DNA of 64,000 bases from an uncultured Opitutales bacterium (GTDB taxonomy: Bacteria > Verrucomicrobiota > Verrucomicrobiia > Opitutales > Coraliomargaritaceae). The notes under the pieces were generated by a model. It had not been told where the DNA came from and did no database searches. It saw nothing but the letters and a program-made list of their open reading frames with translations. How positions within the stretch are numbered: the first letter of the stretch is position 1; every line of letters begins with the position of its first letter. The position numbers and the translations under genes are program-made. Where the stretch lies: NCBI GenBank assembly GCA_937775295.1, contig CALKBZ010000003.1:275001-339000 (forward strand). The letters run 5' to 3'. Positions 45,129-55,833 of the stretch are shown piece by piece.

Positions 45129-46059
45129 TCCAGAATCGATCATTGTATTGTATGGGGGCGTCGGCTCTGAGCGAGCGGTCTCCCTTATCAGTGGTGAATC
45201 GATCGGCAAGGCTTTGGCGGTTAATTTTGAGGTTGAGTTGTTGCGTCTCGATGCCGAGGCACTGCCGGATTCGATCAATGCACAGCGCTCGATTGTGTTT
45301 CCTGCATTACACGGTGCGTTTGGTGAAGATGGGCGCTTGCAGGGGCTGCTGGAAGCTGCGGGCATCGAATATTGCGGCAGCGGCTCGGTCGCGAGCAAGT
45401 TGTGCATGGCCAAGGATTTGACCAAGACGATTGCCCGGGAGCTAGGCATCGGCGTGCCGGAGGCGATGGTTTTTGACGGTACGGATGCGCCGCGCGCAGA
45501 TGCAGTGATTAAGACGCTCGGCACCTCGCTGGTAATTAAGCCGACCGATCAGGGCAGTAGTGTCGGGCTGTATTTCACGGAGCATCGTTCGGCGCTCGGC
45601 GTGACGCTGTCTCAAATCCACAGTGGCAATTGGTTGATTGAGCAACGTATACACGGTCGCGAGTTAACGGTCGGCGTGCTGAAGGGCGCAGCGATGGGCG
45701 TGGTCGAGATCGTGAGTGCGAGTGGGGTGTATGATTATACCGCCAAATATACGGCTGGCTTGACCGAGTATCGCTATCCCGCGGAGTTAGAATCTGAGCT
45801 GGAAGTGCGTATCAAGGCACAAGCAGAGGCACTGTTTGATGCCTGTGGCTGCCGCGATTTTGCGCGGATCGACTTTCTGTTGGACGGCGCGCAATTATAT
45901 TTTTTAGAGATCAATACTTTACCAGGATTGACCGCGACGAGTTTATTGCCCAAAAGTGCATCCTGTGTGGGCTTCGATTTTGAGTCATTGGCAGGTGAGC
46001 TGGTGGCTCCTGCGGTCGAGCGATTTGCAGCACGTGAAACAAAGGTATTTGGGGAATGA
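45121..46059 (+). CDS. ddl: D-alanine-D-alanine ligase
   Basis: 312 residues from GTG 45121. This start is chosen because an AAGGGA ribosome binding site lies at the right distance and the product (VANPESIIVLYGGVGSERAV) begins like other Ddl proteins; longer frames from 45034 or 45091 run inside murB. ATP-grasp motifs are VIKPTDQGSSVGL near 140, ELTVGVL, DFARIDFLLDG, and FLEINTLPGLTATSLLP. It makes the D-Ala-D-Ala dipeptide for murein precursors. It overlaps murC/murB by 8 bp and ftsQ by 4 bp. Confidence 0.92.
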   Translation: MANPESIIVLYGGVGSERAVSLISGESIGKALAVNFEVELLRLDAEALPDSINAQRSIVFPALHGAFGEDGRLQGLLEAAGIEYCGSGSVASKLCMAKDLTKTIARELGIGVPEAMVFDGTDAPRADAVIKTLGTSLVIKPTDQGSSVGLYFTEHRSALGVTLSQIHSGNWLIEQRIHGRELTVGVLKGAAMGVVEIVSASGVYDYTAKYTAGLTEYRYPAELESELEVRIKAQAEALFDACGCRDFARIDFLLDGAQLYFLEINTLPGLTATSLLPKSASCVGFDFESLAGELVAPAVERFAARETKVFGE

Positions 46060-46991
46060 TTGGGAGTGGTAAACAAAAAGGCGGCACCTCAGCTGCTGGT
46101 AAACAAAGCTGGCGAGAGCTGGCTGGGCCGCGCCGTTCTCGAGTGAATTCGCCGCAGGCGCGAAAGCGTAGGCAATCGCGTTGGTTTAAATTATTAGCTG
46201 TTTTCGTATTGCTAATTGTGGTGTTTGGCGGGCTGGCTTGGGTGGGATGGGTATTCGAAAATCGGCAACAGACAATTCCGATGACGCCGAGCTCGAAGCC
46301 GATCGCGCGTATTATTTTTGATACCGATGGTGTATTGCCAAATAATTGGTTGAGTCAGACGATTAAACTACGCCCTGGGATGTCGATGATGGAGGCGGAT
46401 ATTCATGCGCTGAAAAAAAGTGTGGAAGCTGATGTTCAAGTGGAATCAGCTTCGGTTGAGCGTGTGTTTCCGAGTGATTTACGGATTCGGGTGAAAGAGC
46501 GTGTGCCGGCACTTCGCTTAGCGGTGGCGGGGGCCGATGGTAAGCGACATCTGCGTTTAGTTGCGCTCGACGGCGTGGTCTATGATGGGATCGGTTATCC
46601 AAAGGCGAGGTTGGAAAATTTACCGTTCGTACAGCCGTATCGACATGTCGATGGCAGTTTCTTCCCAATGCGTGGGATCGAGTCGGTTGCCGAGCTCTTG
46701 GAGCTGGCTCGTAGTACTGAGCCGAAACTCTTTCGCACTTGGCAGGTGGTGTCGCTGCAGCACTACTCCGGCGACTTGGATGTCCCTGGGCAAGTGATCG
46801 AAGTGCGCTCGACGATGGTGCCTCGAATCATCTTTGGCAGCTCTGCAGACTACGGACGTCAACTGGACCGTTTGGCCTATATTCTGAAGTATGTTAGAAA
46901 TCAGGGCAATCCATCGATCGAACGGATCGATCTTTCTTTACGTAGTTCGGCTGCGGTGCAATTTAGCAATGGTCGAATCGGCACATTTTAA
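46056..46991 (+). CDS. ftsQ: Cell division protein FtsQ/DivIB
   Basis: 311 residues. A basic cytoplasmic tail (to about 45: GPRRSRVNSPQARKRRQSRW) precedes one membrane helix (LLAVFVLLIVVFGGLAWVGW). A POTRA domain follows from about 88 (ARIIFDTDGVLPNNWLSQTI through VFPSDLRIRVKERVPALRLA) and then the FtsQ/DivIB beta domain. The weak sequence conservation is normal for FtsQ; the position between ddl and ftsA makes the call firm. It links FtsZ-ring proteins to the septal synthase. Confidence 0.88.
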   Translation: MIGSGKQKGGTSAAGKQSWRELAGPRRSRVNSPQARKRRQSRWFKLLAVFVLLIVVFGGLAWVGWVFENRQQTIPMTPSSKPIARIIFDTDGVLPNNWLSQTIKLRPGMSMMEADIHALKKSVEADVQVESASVERVFPSDLRIRVKERVPALRLAVAGADGKRHLRLVALDGVVYDGIGYPKARLENLPFVQPYRHVDGSFFPMRGIESVAELLELARSTEPKLFRTWQVVSLQHYSGDLDVPGQVIEVRSTMVPRIIFGSSADYGRQLDRLAYILKYVRNQGNPSIERIDLSLRSSAAVQFSNGRIGTF

Positions 46992-47015
46992 TTCAACGAA
47001 TCTATCTTATAAGCT

Positions 47016-48223
<1,208 letters not shown>

Positions 48224-48227
<4 letters not shown>

Positions 48228-49525
48228 TCACTCGTAGTCTATTGAACACAGAACCTGACAGTTTATTTAGTGATAAGGCGCTCCTCACGGATCTTAAGAT
48301 TAAGATCATCGGCATCGGTGGCGCAGGCACGAACGCGGTCGGAGCACTGCAGTTGGACGACTTTGCCGCGGTGAGGCTTGCGGCGATTAATACCGATGCA
48401 CAGGCGCTCGATAGTTCTCCAATTACTGAAAAATTAATGATCGGCCGCTCGGTCACTCGTGGCCTCGGTGCCGGTGGCGAAGTGGATATTGGCAAAGCGG
48501 CCGCCGAATCGGATCGCGAGGCGATTGCCGCTTTGATTGGCGATGTGGACTTGATCATCTTGGTAGTTGGATTGGGTGGCGGCACTGGCAGTGCCGCTGC
48601 ATTGATTGTGGCGGAAGTCGCTGGCAAGACAGATGCGCTGATACTGGCTTTTGTAACCTTGCCTTTTAGCTTCGAAGGTCCTCGCCGTCAGCGTATTGCT
48701 GAAGAGGGTGCTGGTGAGCTGCGAAAATCGGTGCACGGTTTGATCCCGTTGCCCAATGATGTGCTACTGCAAGAAGGTGAAGAAGACACCAGCGTGCGCA
48801 ATGCATTTGCGATTACGGATCGTTGGATCGGGCGTGGGGTGAATTCACTTTGTGCGATGCTATTAAGCACGGGTGTGATTAATCTAGATCTAGGTTCATT
48901 GCGCTCGGTATTTCAGTCGCAGGGCGGCAAGACAATTTTTGGCACTGGCGTCGCCACTGGCGGCGATTATGTGAAAGACGCGTTGGATGATCTGATGCTC
49001 TGCCCATTACTGCACCTCGGGGATCGCCCCGCACACTTGGATCGTATTTTAGTCAACGTGATTGGCGGCGCGGATCTACCGATTACTCGGGTGAACGAGA
49101 TTGTATCCCAAGTGTCCAAGCGTTTTGGTTCGCGTGAGGATATCGTTTTTGGTGTAGTACTCGATGAGTCACGCACGCAGAGTCTTGAGATTTGCGTGTT
49201 GGGGAAAGCTGAAATGGAGCGTAAGAACGTGCCAGTGAAAAAAGCCAAAGTTGCGGATGCACCGTCGCCAGTAGAAACCATGCAAGGGCTCGGGCTTCAG
49301 TCTGAGATCGCTCAAGACAAATTGCCCTTACCCCAGCCAGTACATCTGTCCAAACTTGCGAGCAGGAGAAAGTCGACGAGTGAGGATCAGGATGAATTTA
49401 CTTTCAATGAAGTCGATGCCCAGCGCGGTTATTTCGAAAAGACCGATCGCAACGATTATAAAGACGAAGACCTCGATGTGCCGACTTATCTGCGCCGCGG
49501 TATTAAGGTCAAACTGAAGGTTTAA
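48224..49525 (+). CDS. ftsZ: Cell division protein FtsZ, divergent active-site version
   Basis: 433 residues from a TTG that overlaps the ftsA stop (TTGA). The tubulin-like core starts [16 protein letters not shown]. The GTP phosphate loop reads [11 protein letters not shown] (about 117-125) where nearly all FtsZ have GGGTGTGAAP. The T7 catalytic loop is N220-L-D222-L-G-S225-L; the first Asp is kept but the second (E. coli D212) is Ser. A linker of about 70 residues leads to the C-terminal peptide [10 protein letters not shown] and a basic tail KVKLKV, which would bind FtsA. It forms the division ring; lower GTPase activity is predicted by inference. Divergent verrucomicrobial FtsZ has been described before. 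Confidence 0.93.
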
Positions 49526-49583
49526 AGAGTATATACCGCTCTTCCGAACTTGATACACGCTTGATTCGTGGCAAGTTGCTCGG

Positions 49584-50435
49584 ATGCGTCGTATTTTATA
49601 TAGCATTTTTTTACAGCTGCTTGCGTTTGGTGCGCTTGCTGCGGAGTCCTTGTTTGTGACGGGCCGCGTGCTGGATGTATTACCAGAGGCGCGCTCGTTG
49701 CGAGTGGCGCTGACGGAGTCCGTGAATGCAGAGGTGCCAGCCGGGCAGACGATTGAGTTTCGGGTCGGTGCCGGCGACCTTGAGATCGGCTATCTGGGTC
49801 GTGTGATTCGTGCTGAGGCGCTTAATTATAGTCAGGCGTGGCACTTGGAGCGCATTTTCCCTGTCGATGGCACGGGCGCGAAAGCGATGGTCGATATCAA
49901 TAAGCAGCTGCACGCTGCAACTGCGACGATGAGCCGGCGCAAACATGTCAGTGTGGGCGACTATATCCCGAATTTTGCGATGATCGATCAGCATGGCGAC
50001 TTCTTGCAAATCGGAGCGATGCGCGGCAAGGCCTTCGTTTTGAACTTTATTTTCACTCGTTGCCAAGCGGCGACGATGTGCCCCGCATCGACCACCCGCA
50101 TGTCGGAGCTGCAGGAGCTTTCCCGCGAGGCGGGCTTGGAGGAGTTGCACTTTGTGACCATTACCTTTGACCCCGAGTTCGATTCGCCGGGTATCCTTCG
50201 CCAATATGCAACTGGCTATGGGTTGGAAAATGAAAATTTCCATCTACTCACTGGCACCCAGGAGTTGGTCGATGATTTGCTGCGTCAATTCGGGATACTC
50301 AGCATGGAGGAGGACGGCACCATTAACCACACCATGGCGACACTGCTAGTCGATGCCAATGGGCGCGTGGCTTTTCGCAAAGAAGGCTCGAAGTGGACCA
50401 CGAAAGAGTTCCTGCAGGCGGCGCGAGCATTGTAG
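49584..50435 (+). CDS. SCO1/SenC-family copper chaperone with extra N-terminal domain
   Basis: 283 residues, signal peptide IFLQLLAFGALAAES. Residues 25-100 form a beta domain (LFVTGRVLDVLPEARSLRVA). Residues 120-283 are thioredoxin-like SCO: VGDYIPNFAMIDQHGDFLQI, FIFTRCQAATMCPASTTRM, then FDPEFDSP and the copper-ligand His in NHTMATLLVDANG. The two Cys are spaced CX5C rather than the CX3C of most SCO proteins. SCO proteins deliver Cu to the CuA site of cytochrome oxidase or act as thiol reductases. It is followed 36 bp later by a His/Met-rich membrane protein that may be its partner. Confidence 0.87.
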   Translation: MRRILYSIFLQLLAFGALAAESLFVTGRVLDVLPEARSLRVALTESVNAEVPAGQTIEFRVGAGDLEIGYLGRVIRAEALNYSQAWHLERIFPVDGTGAKAMVDINKQLHAATATMSRRKHVSVGDYIPNFAMIDQHGDFLQIGAMRGKAFVLNFIFTRCQAATMCPASTTRMSELQELSREAGLEELHFVTITFDPEFDSPGILRQYATGYGLENENFHLLTGTQELVDDLLRQFGILSMEEDGTINHTMATLLVDANGRVAFRKEGSKWTTKEFLQAARAL

Positions 50436-50471
50436 TTAGTTTCAGAGTTTAATTTTTTACGGTCATTAAAT

Positions 50472-51401
50472 ATGAGTGCTGAGCAACCAGTTAAGAGTAA
50501 TCAAATCAATCGAGGGCCACTCCTCAGTGTGTTCGTTCTGACACTTGTCTTTGTCGCCGCGTATTTTGTGTTGCGCTCCCTGCCAGATGCGCAATGCGGG
50601 TTCTTGCATTACGAGGAGGTGGTCAATGCGGACGGTACTATCGAATTCTGTGCCACGAATCATGCTGGATTTCTTGATATGACGCGGCTCAAATATCCAG
50701 TCGAAATGAATATTTCCTTGGGCGATGAGGCTGCTGTGGGTGTGGCTCAGGAGGTGACACTCGAGCTGTTGACTTCCGGGGGCATGTCGATCGCACCGCA
50801 TGAGTTGGCGCTGACACATACGAAGAAGATGCATGTGATGTTGGTTGACCCTTCATTGCAGGACTATCACCACGTGCATCCGCAGGCGGATGGATTTAAC
50901 GGGCAGTATACTTTTGAATTCACGCCGAATCGCGCGGGTAAGTATCAAGTCTTTACTGAGGTCGTGCCACTGCGTACACGTCGGCAAATTATTGCAACGG
51001 GTACAATTGAAGTGGGCGGCATCGCTTCGACTATGAAGTTTGAGCGTCAGATTGAGAGTGTCGTCGATGGCTTACGATTTAGTCTTGTCGATATGCCTAC
51101 GGAACGCATGCGCACCGGCGTCGACTATCGTCTCGAATTAGAAGTGACTGCGGCCGATGGCAGTATTGTTGAGCTACAAGATGTGATGGGTGCACCGGGG
51201 CACATGGTTGCCTTCGATGCTGCGGGCAAAGGCTTTGCTCATATGCATCCGATGGGAAGTGTGGTTTCCGCCCGATCGCTAGAGTCACCAGAGCTCGTCT
51301 TTTTGTTCAAAGTGCCGAACCCCGGTTGGTATCGTGTCTTCGCTCAAGTTAAGGTGTCTGGACGTGAGGTGTTCGGCCATTTTAATTTGGAAGTTATGTA
51401 A
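50472..51401 (+). CDS. Membrane-anchored protein with two His/Met-rich metal-binding-like repeats
   Basis: 309 residues. One membrane helix (about 18-38: LLSVFVLTLVFVAAYFVLRS) anchors a periplasmic part. Two repeated motifs occur: HTKKMHVMLVDPSLQDYHHV then HP near 122-145, and GAPGHMVAFDAAGKGFAHMH then P near 232-253. The pattern (K/G)HMxx..D...(Y/F)xHxHP recurs in exported proteins near copper enzymes, and His and Met are usual periplasmic copper ligands. With SCO1 just upstream it is probably a copper-handling or oxidase-assembly accessory. The function is inferred from composition and place only. Confidence 0.65.
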   Translation: MSAEQPVKSNQINRGPLLSVFVLTLVFVAAYFVLRSLPDAQCGFLHYEEVVNADGTIEFCATNHAGFLDMTRLKYPVEMNISLGDEAAVGVAQEVTLELLTSGGMSIAPHELALTHTKKMHVMLVDPSLQDYHHVHPQADGFNGQYTFEFTPNRAGKYQVFTEVVPLRTRRQIIATGTIEVGGIASTMKFERQIESVVDGLRFSLVDMPTERMRTGVDYRLELEVTAADGSIVELQDVMGAPGHMVAFDAAGKGFAHMHPMGSVVSARSLESPELVFLFKVPNPGWYRVFAQVKVSGREVFGHFNLEVM

Positions 51402-51478
51402 GGGTTGGTGGGTTCGATTGTCTACGGGGGCAATGAATCGACTTGAAGCCCGTCGCGAATCGCGCATTTTGATACTCG

Positions 51479-52720
51479 ATGGCTGCCCCTCAATTTCTCC
51501 GTTTTCGATTATGCCAGCTCTGCGCGCTGCTGCTGTTGAGCTTTGCTGCTACGCTCGGGCAGGGCTTTGTGGAGAATATACCGGATACCAATCAGTCGCC
51601 ACTGGAACGTGCTAAGCGGGCGCGGCAGGAACTCATGCAGCGCATGCAGGAAGAAGACGAACGATCCAGCGCTGGCGCAGAATCGCTTGATGGCCGCATT
51701 ACTCGTCTGAAGCGCGAATTGGCTGCAGCAGAAGTGGAATTGGCAAAGCGCACCGAGCCAGTGCCAGCAGCTGCTGAAGTTGAGATTGCTTCGGGGGCGC
51801 TAGTGGTGATTTCATCTGAGCAATCTGAGGGCTCGGGATTTATTGGAAAGGTCCGAGGTCGCACTTTTTTAATTACTAATATCCATGTGTTGGGCGCTGC
51901 GCGGGGTGCAACCATTCAAACGCTGGACGGAGTCGAGATATCGTTGCCCTCGTATAGCTATGTCAGTTGGCGACGTGATATTGCGATTGTACCGATTGAG
52001 TGGGAAGGGCCGACGCTGCCAATTTCACCGTCGTTGAGCTTTGATGAGGTCGGCATCGGTCAAGCGGTGACAGTTATAGGGAATGCAGATGGTGCACGGG
52101 TCGCGGGGCGAGTGAAGGGCAAGATTCGTGGCGTCGGGCCAAATGAACTTGAAGTATCGGCTAAGTTTGTGCCGGGTAACAGTGGTAGTCCGATCGTGCA
52201 CGATGAATTGGGTAGGGTTATCGCGATTGCTTCACACCTTAAAGATTTTAGTGCGAAGACCAAATGGACCAAAGATTCGGAGCAAGCGGATATTCGCCGT
52301 TTTGGTTATCGCCTAGATGGTGAGATCGAATGGGCGCAGGTCACCTTGTCGGATTTGTATCGTCAGGCTGAAGTTTTCCATCACTACGAAGATCGCAGCA
52401 GAGCGATGAGTCATATCGGACATATGTTACAGTATGAAGACAAGCTAATGACTAGCTACGGTAGTCACGATTCACTGGGCTATCTGTTTGAGCATTTTGA
52501 CCGTGACTTTCAATGGCATCGCGGCACGAATTCGTCGCATAACCAGCGCCTGTTGAAGCGTTTTGTGACCAGCGTTATGTCGGAATTGCAGACGGATCGG
52601 CAGAGCACGCAAGAGGCGTTGAAAATTAATTTTTATCAGCGTCGCTATGTCGCGCTTAATAATATGCGTGATCAGGCAGCGAGGGACTTTGTTCGTTTTC
52701 GCGATTCACGCTTAGACTAG
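51479..52720 (+). CDS. Exported trypsin-like serine protease
   Basis: 413 residues with signal peptide (QLCALLLLSFAATLGQG). A coiled-coil-like stretch at 40-95 (RITRLKRELAAAEVELAKRT) precedes a trypsin-2 domain (about 100-270). The catalytic triad can be seen: His in ITNIHVLGA, Asp in WRRDIAIVPI, Ser in VPGNSGSPIV. There is no PDZ domain, unlike DegP. The C-terminal 140 residues are helical and charged, with no known match. It is probably a periplasmic protease or a stress sensor. Its stop codon overlaps that of the convergent DMT gene. Confidence 0.85.
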   Translation: MAAPQFLRFRLCQLCALLLLSFAATLGQGFVENIPDTNQSPLERAKRARQELMQRMQEEDERSSAGAESLDGRITRLKRELAAAEVELAKRTEPVPAAAEVEIASGALVVISSEQSEGSGFIGKVRGRTFLITNIHVLGAARGATIQTLDGVEISLPSYSYVSWRRDIAIVPIEWEGPTLPISPSLSFDEVGIGQAVTVIGNADGARVAGRVKGKIRGVGPNELEVSAKFVPGNSGSPIVHDELGRVIAIASHLKDFSAKTKWTKDSEQADIRRFGYRLDGEIEWAQVTLSDLYRQAEVFHHYEDRSRAMSHIGHMLQYEDKLMTSYGSHDSLGYLFEHFDRDFQWHRGTNSSHNQRLLKRFVTSVMSELQTDRQSTQEALKINFYQRRYVALNNMRDQAARDFVRFRDSRLD

Positions 52721-53619
52721 CTCTTGATTTTGATCAGCGTGATGCCGATGAGTAGGGCGACAATGCAGAGCGCTTTGGGACGGAAGTTTTTCTCGGAATG
52801 TAGCAAGATCCCACCGAGGAAAGTGATGACCACGGCAGTGCGTCGCAGCGGCGAGATAACTGAAATGAGCGCGCCTTCATGGGTGATCGCAGTGAAGTAT
52901 AGAAAGTCGGCCGCGAGTAGGCAGCAGCCAATCAATGGGATCGACCAACGCCATTGGAATGAGCTGCGAGGCCACGCACCTTTGAGCCATAGTAAATAGA
53001 ACGGGGCCATGGCGGGCACCAAGTAAATTGAGAACCATGCCTGCACATCTGCTGGGCGAAGGCCGACTGTTTGCAATAGATACTTATCGTAGATCGCACT
53101 GCAGGCGCCGACGACCGTGGCAACGAGCATGTAACCGACCCATTTATTGCGGCTGAAGTGAATGTTCTCCAGCTTGCCGACAAATGAGAAAGCGTAGAAG
53201 GCGGCGAGGACGATCGTTATGCCTAGCCACTGCCAGTTGTTGGGGCTTTCTCCCATCAGAAATACGGCGAGTAGAATCGTCCAGAGTGGGCTGGTGGCTC
53301 GGATCGGCCCGGCGATGGATAGCGGTAAATGCTTAATCGCAAAATAGCCGAAGATCCATGAGCTCGCGACGATCGCGGATTTTAAGAAAAGCAGTCCATG
53401 TGCGCGCGCGCCAATCGCTGTGGTTTGAAACTTTGCACTTGGGAAGGTTTCGGGGGAGACTGTGGACCATATTACAAATGGCAGCCAGACACAGGCACTG
53501 GTTACGATGCTGAAGAACAGTACCGGGAAGACGGCGTTGCCTTTGAGCGCATGCTTCTTTGCGAGATCATAGAATCCAAGAAAGACTGCGGAGCAGATAC
53601 TAAGTAAAATCCAAGACAT
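52717..53619 (-). CDS. EamA/DMT-superfamily membrane transporter 2
   Basis: 300 residues, about ten membrane helices in two EamA repeats. The start MSWILLSICSAVFLGFYDLA with the internal GPIRATSPLWTILLAVFLMG and a second-half PLRRTAVVITFLGGILLHSE are typical of the family. The last ten residues (IGITLIKIKS) end in the cytoplasm. Substrate unknown. It is convergent with the protease gene, and the two stop codons overlap. Confidence 0.8.
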   Translation of the reverse strand: MSWILLSICSAVFLGFYDLAKKHALKGNAVFPVLFFSIVTSACVWLPFVIWSTVSPETFPSAKFQTTAIGARAHGLLFLKSAIVASSWIFGYFAIKHLPLSIAGPIRATSPLWTILLAVFLMGESPNNWQWLGITIVLAAFYAFSFVGKLENIHFSRNKWVGYMLVATVVGACSAIYDKYLLQTVGLRPADVQAWFSIYLVPAMAPFYLLWLKGAWPRSSFQWRWSIPLIGCCLLAADFLYFTAITHEGALISVISPLRRTAVVITFLGGILLHSEKNFRPKALCIVALLIGITLIKIKS

Positions 53620-53737
53620 TGGCGGAATTTTGTGTGAGCTGCTCGGGTGCAGTGTGGGATAGTCAGAAGAATGTCTTTAAATTTGGGAAGAATGAAGACA
53701 GGTTTTTGTTGCGCTTTGGCCTGTATTTAAAAAATAT

Positions 53738-54100
53738 ATGCCTTATATTACTCTTATGACTACCATCAATAACAGTTTCCTTAGTTCCGAAGGCACCATT
53801 GGTCGCTTCACTTTCATTCTTAGCCTCGTGCTAATGGTTGCAGTCACAGCTGGCATCAGTTATGCAGCGAATTATTATTTCACGCATCCTGATTATTTTA
53901 TGGAAGGGCACTTCGGCACATTAGGGGTGTTTGTGGCGATTGTGGCGTCGTTGTTTTGTGTCTTGGTTGGGTTGATGCAGATGCTCAAGCGCCTGCGTGA
54001 CATGGGTAAAAGCGCCTATCTGACCCTATTAATGCTGATCCCTGGAGTGAATGCGGTGTTCTTGCTCTACACGTGCGTGGCTCCGGCGAAGTCTGCTTAA
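53738..54100 (+). CDS. DUF805-family small membrane protein
   Basis: 120 residues (a second ATG at 53756 would remove six). SSEGTIGRFTFILSLVLMVA, then GLMQMLKRLRDMGKSAYLTL, and LLMLIPGVNAVFLLYTCVAP are the DUF805 landmarks (GR.sf, .RlrD.g.sgw..L, iP..g.i). Three to four membrane helices. The function of DUF805 is not known. A terminator follows directly. Confidence 0.85.
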   Translation: MPYITLMTTINNSFLSSEGTIGRFTFILSLVLMVAVTAGISYAANYYFTHPDYFMEGHFGTLGVFVAIVASLFCVLVGLMQMLKRLRDMGKSAYLTLLMLIPGVNAVFLLYTCVAPAKSA

Positions 54101-54123
54101 GTAGTCGTCGTTATTTTTTGAGA

Positions 54124-54154
54124 AGGGCCTCGTTGTGTTGACGAGGCCTTTTTT
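54124..54154 (+). terminator. Rho-independent terminator of the DUF805 gene
   Basis: GGCCTCGT / ACGAGGCC form an 8-bp stem with a 7-base loop, followed by six T. Confidence 0.9.
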
Positions 54155-54202
54155 GTTCATCGTTGACGGGGCCATTTTGGGAAGGCGTGGCATGACAGGG
54201 TA

Positions 54203-54299
54203 ACGCTTGCGCATTGCAAGCGTAGAGAGGTAGCCTCCGTGCGGACCACAGCTACATAAGGTCAGTGGCAATGCTGATGATACGCAGGTCATCCCTCCC
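54203..54299. repeat. REP-like hairpin plus family A copy 2
   Basis: A perfect 8-bp hairpin ACGCTTGC-GCATT-GCAAGCGT (54203-54223) runs into a worn family A element (54225-54299: GAGAGGTAGCCTCCGTGCGG ... CAGGTCATCCCTCCC), related to 24841-24918 and 60753-60848. The rest of the gap 54101-54422 holds only the DUF805 terminator. Confidence 0.6.
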
Positions 54300-54422
54300 A
54301 GTTGGTTTGACTCTTAATGTTTTATCAGGTTACTTGATTTGGCTATTCTCACCTCCGACTGAGCGTCAATCAGTGCTTTCCCGTGTAGTAGTCAATGCCT
54401 CTGTTTTACCTCAATTGACGCA

Positions 54423-54896
54423 TTACACCTTTTGCACCCAGCGCTCGATGGTGAAATCGGCATTTTCCAGCACAGTTTCGGCGAGCTCGAAGCGGTCTTC
54501 GAATTCAGGGAAGAATGCATCGCCCTCAACCTCTCGGTGCACGCGGGTGAGGTAGAGTTCGCTGCAACGGGGCAGCATTTGCTTATAAATTTCGCCACCG
54601 CCTGCGATCCAGATGGTTTTGTCGGTGTCCATATGATCCAGCATTTCGAGGTTGGTGAAGCTGTGTACGCCGGCGATTTCGCGTGGCGTGCGGCTAAGCA
54701 CAAAAGTTTCGCGGCCGGGCAGTGGACGGCCAATGGACTCGTAGGTTTTACGCCCCATAACCAGAATCTGGCCCATCGTCGTCTTTTTAAACCATTTGAA
54801 ATCGTCAGGAAGATGCCAAGGGATGTCGCCCTGATTGCCAATGATGCGGTTTTCCGCCATAGCTGCGATCGCTTTAAACTTCTTCGAAGGGTTCAT
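54423..54896 (-). CDS. folA: Dihydrofolate reductase
   Basis: 157 residues. FKAIAAMAENRIIGNQGDIP then WHLPDDFKWFK is the DHFR active-site segment, with Asp at the catalytic acid position. GQILVMGRKTYESIGRPLPG is the NADPH-binding motif, and IWIAGGGEIYKQMLPRCSEL the later glycine-rich one. It reduces dihydrofolate produced by thymidylate synthase, whose gene lies 71 bp upstream in the same direction. The spacer holds a heptad-type repeat. Confidence 0.94.
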   Translation of the reverse strand: MNPSKKFKAIAAMAENRIIGNQGDIPWHLPDDFKWFKKTTMGQILVMGRKTYESIGRPLPGRETFVLSRTPREIAGVHSFTNLEMLDHMDTDKTIWIAGGGEIYKQMLPRCSELYLTRVHREVEGDAFFPEFEDRFELAETVLENADFTIERWVQKV

Positions 54897-54960
54897 TGGT
54901 TTTCGGTTGTTCGGTTTTCGGTTACTAACTGGGAACTGGCCAAGTGGTAACTGGGCAACT
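54897..54960. repeat. Short tandem repeats of about 7 bp between thyA and folA
   Basis: Directly upstream of the folA start codon, units such as TTTTCGG (twice) and TAACTGG, GAACTGG, TAACTGG follow one another in steps of seven or eight bases. The unit sequence differs from the GAGNNNN heptamers near 29184 and 29823, but the period is the same. Confidence 0.55.
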
Positions 54961-54967
54961 GTGCTCG

Positions 54968-55762
54968 TTACACGGCGATCGGTGCCTTGATACTGGGATG
55001 CGGGTCGTAGTTGACCAGTTCGAAGTCATCGATGCTGAAGCCGTCAATGGCCATTACATCTGGGTTGAGCTTCATCTGTGGCAGCGGGCGCGGTTCGCGT
55101 GAGAGTTGTAGCTTCGCTTGCTCGACATGGTTGGCATACAGGTGCAGATCTCCGAACGTGTGGACGAATTCCTTCGCTTTCAGCCCGCAAACTTGCGCGA
55201 TCATCTGAGTGAGTAGTGCATAGGAGGCGATGTTGAACGGCACGCCGAGAAAGATGTCGGCACTGCGTTGGTAGAGCTGGCAACTGAGCTCGCCATTGGC
55301 TACGTAGAATTGAAACAGTGCGTGGCAGGGAGGTAGAGCCATGTGTTTAATCTCGCCCGGATTCCATGCGCAGACCATGTGGCGGCGGCTGTCGGGATTA
55401 TTTTTGAGCGAATGGATGACTGCTTCGATTTGATTGGTGCTGCTGCCGTCGCTGGCGCGCCAATCGGTCCATTGAGCGCCGTAAACGCGACCGAGGTCAC
55501 CGTTTTCGTCGGCCCAGTCGTCCCAGATGTGGACTTTGTTATCCTTCAGGTATTTGATATTGGTGTCGCCTTTGAGAAACCAGAGCAGCTCATGAATGAT
55601 GGAGCGCAGGTGTAGCTTCTTGGTAGTAAGCAGTGGGAAGTCTGGCTCTAGTGAGAAGCGTGCTTGCGCGCCGAAGATAGAGTAAGTCCCCGTGCCCGTG
55701 CGGTCGTCGCGATAAGTGCCTGTTTCAACAACAGTACGTAGAAGGTCCAAATAATTTTTCAT
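54968..55762 (-). CDS. thyA: Thymidylate synthase (ThyA)
   Basis: 264 residues, exactly the length of E. coli Thy[20 protein letters not shown] holds the phosphate-binding Arg. [12 protein letters not shown] holds the nucleophilic Cys. [20 protein letters not shown] and [20 protein letters not shown] complete the dUMP and folate sites. It methylates dUMP to dTMP using methylene-tetrahydrofolate and forms an operon with folA. Confidence 0.96.
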   Translation of the reverse strand: MKNYLDLLRTVVETGTYRDDRTGTGTYSIFGAQARFSLEPDFPLLTTKKLHLRSIIHELLWFLKGDTNIKYLKDNKVHIWDDWADENGDLGRVYGAQWTDWRASDGSSTNQIEAVIHSLKNNPDSRRHMVCAWNPGEIKHMALPPCHALFQFYVANGELSCQLYQRSADIFLGVPFNIASYALLTQMIAQVCGLKAKEFVHTFGDLHLYANHVEQAKLQLSREPRPLPQMKLNPDVMAIDGFSIDDFELVNYDPHPSIKAPIAV

Positions 55763-55833
55763 ACAGATAAGGTAAATGTTAGGATTTGCTGGTGGGGCAA
55801 CGGTGTCAATTCAGGTCTAAGTTAAATCGGGCG

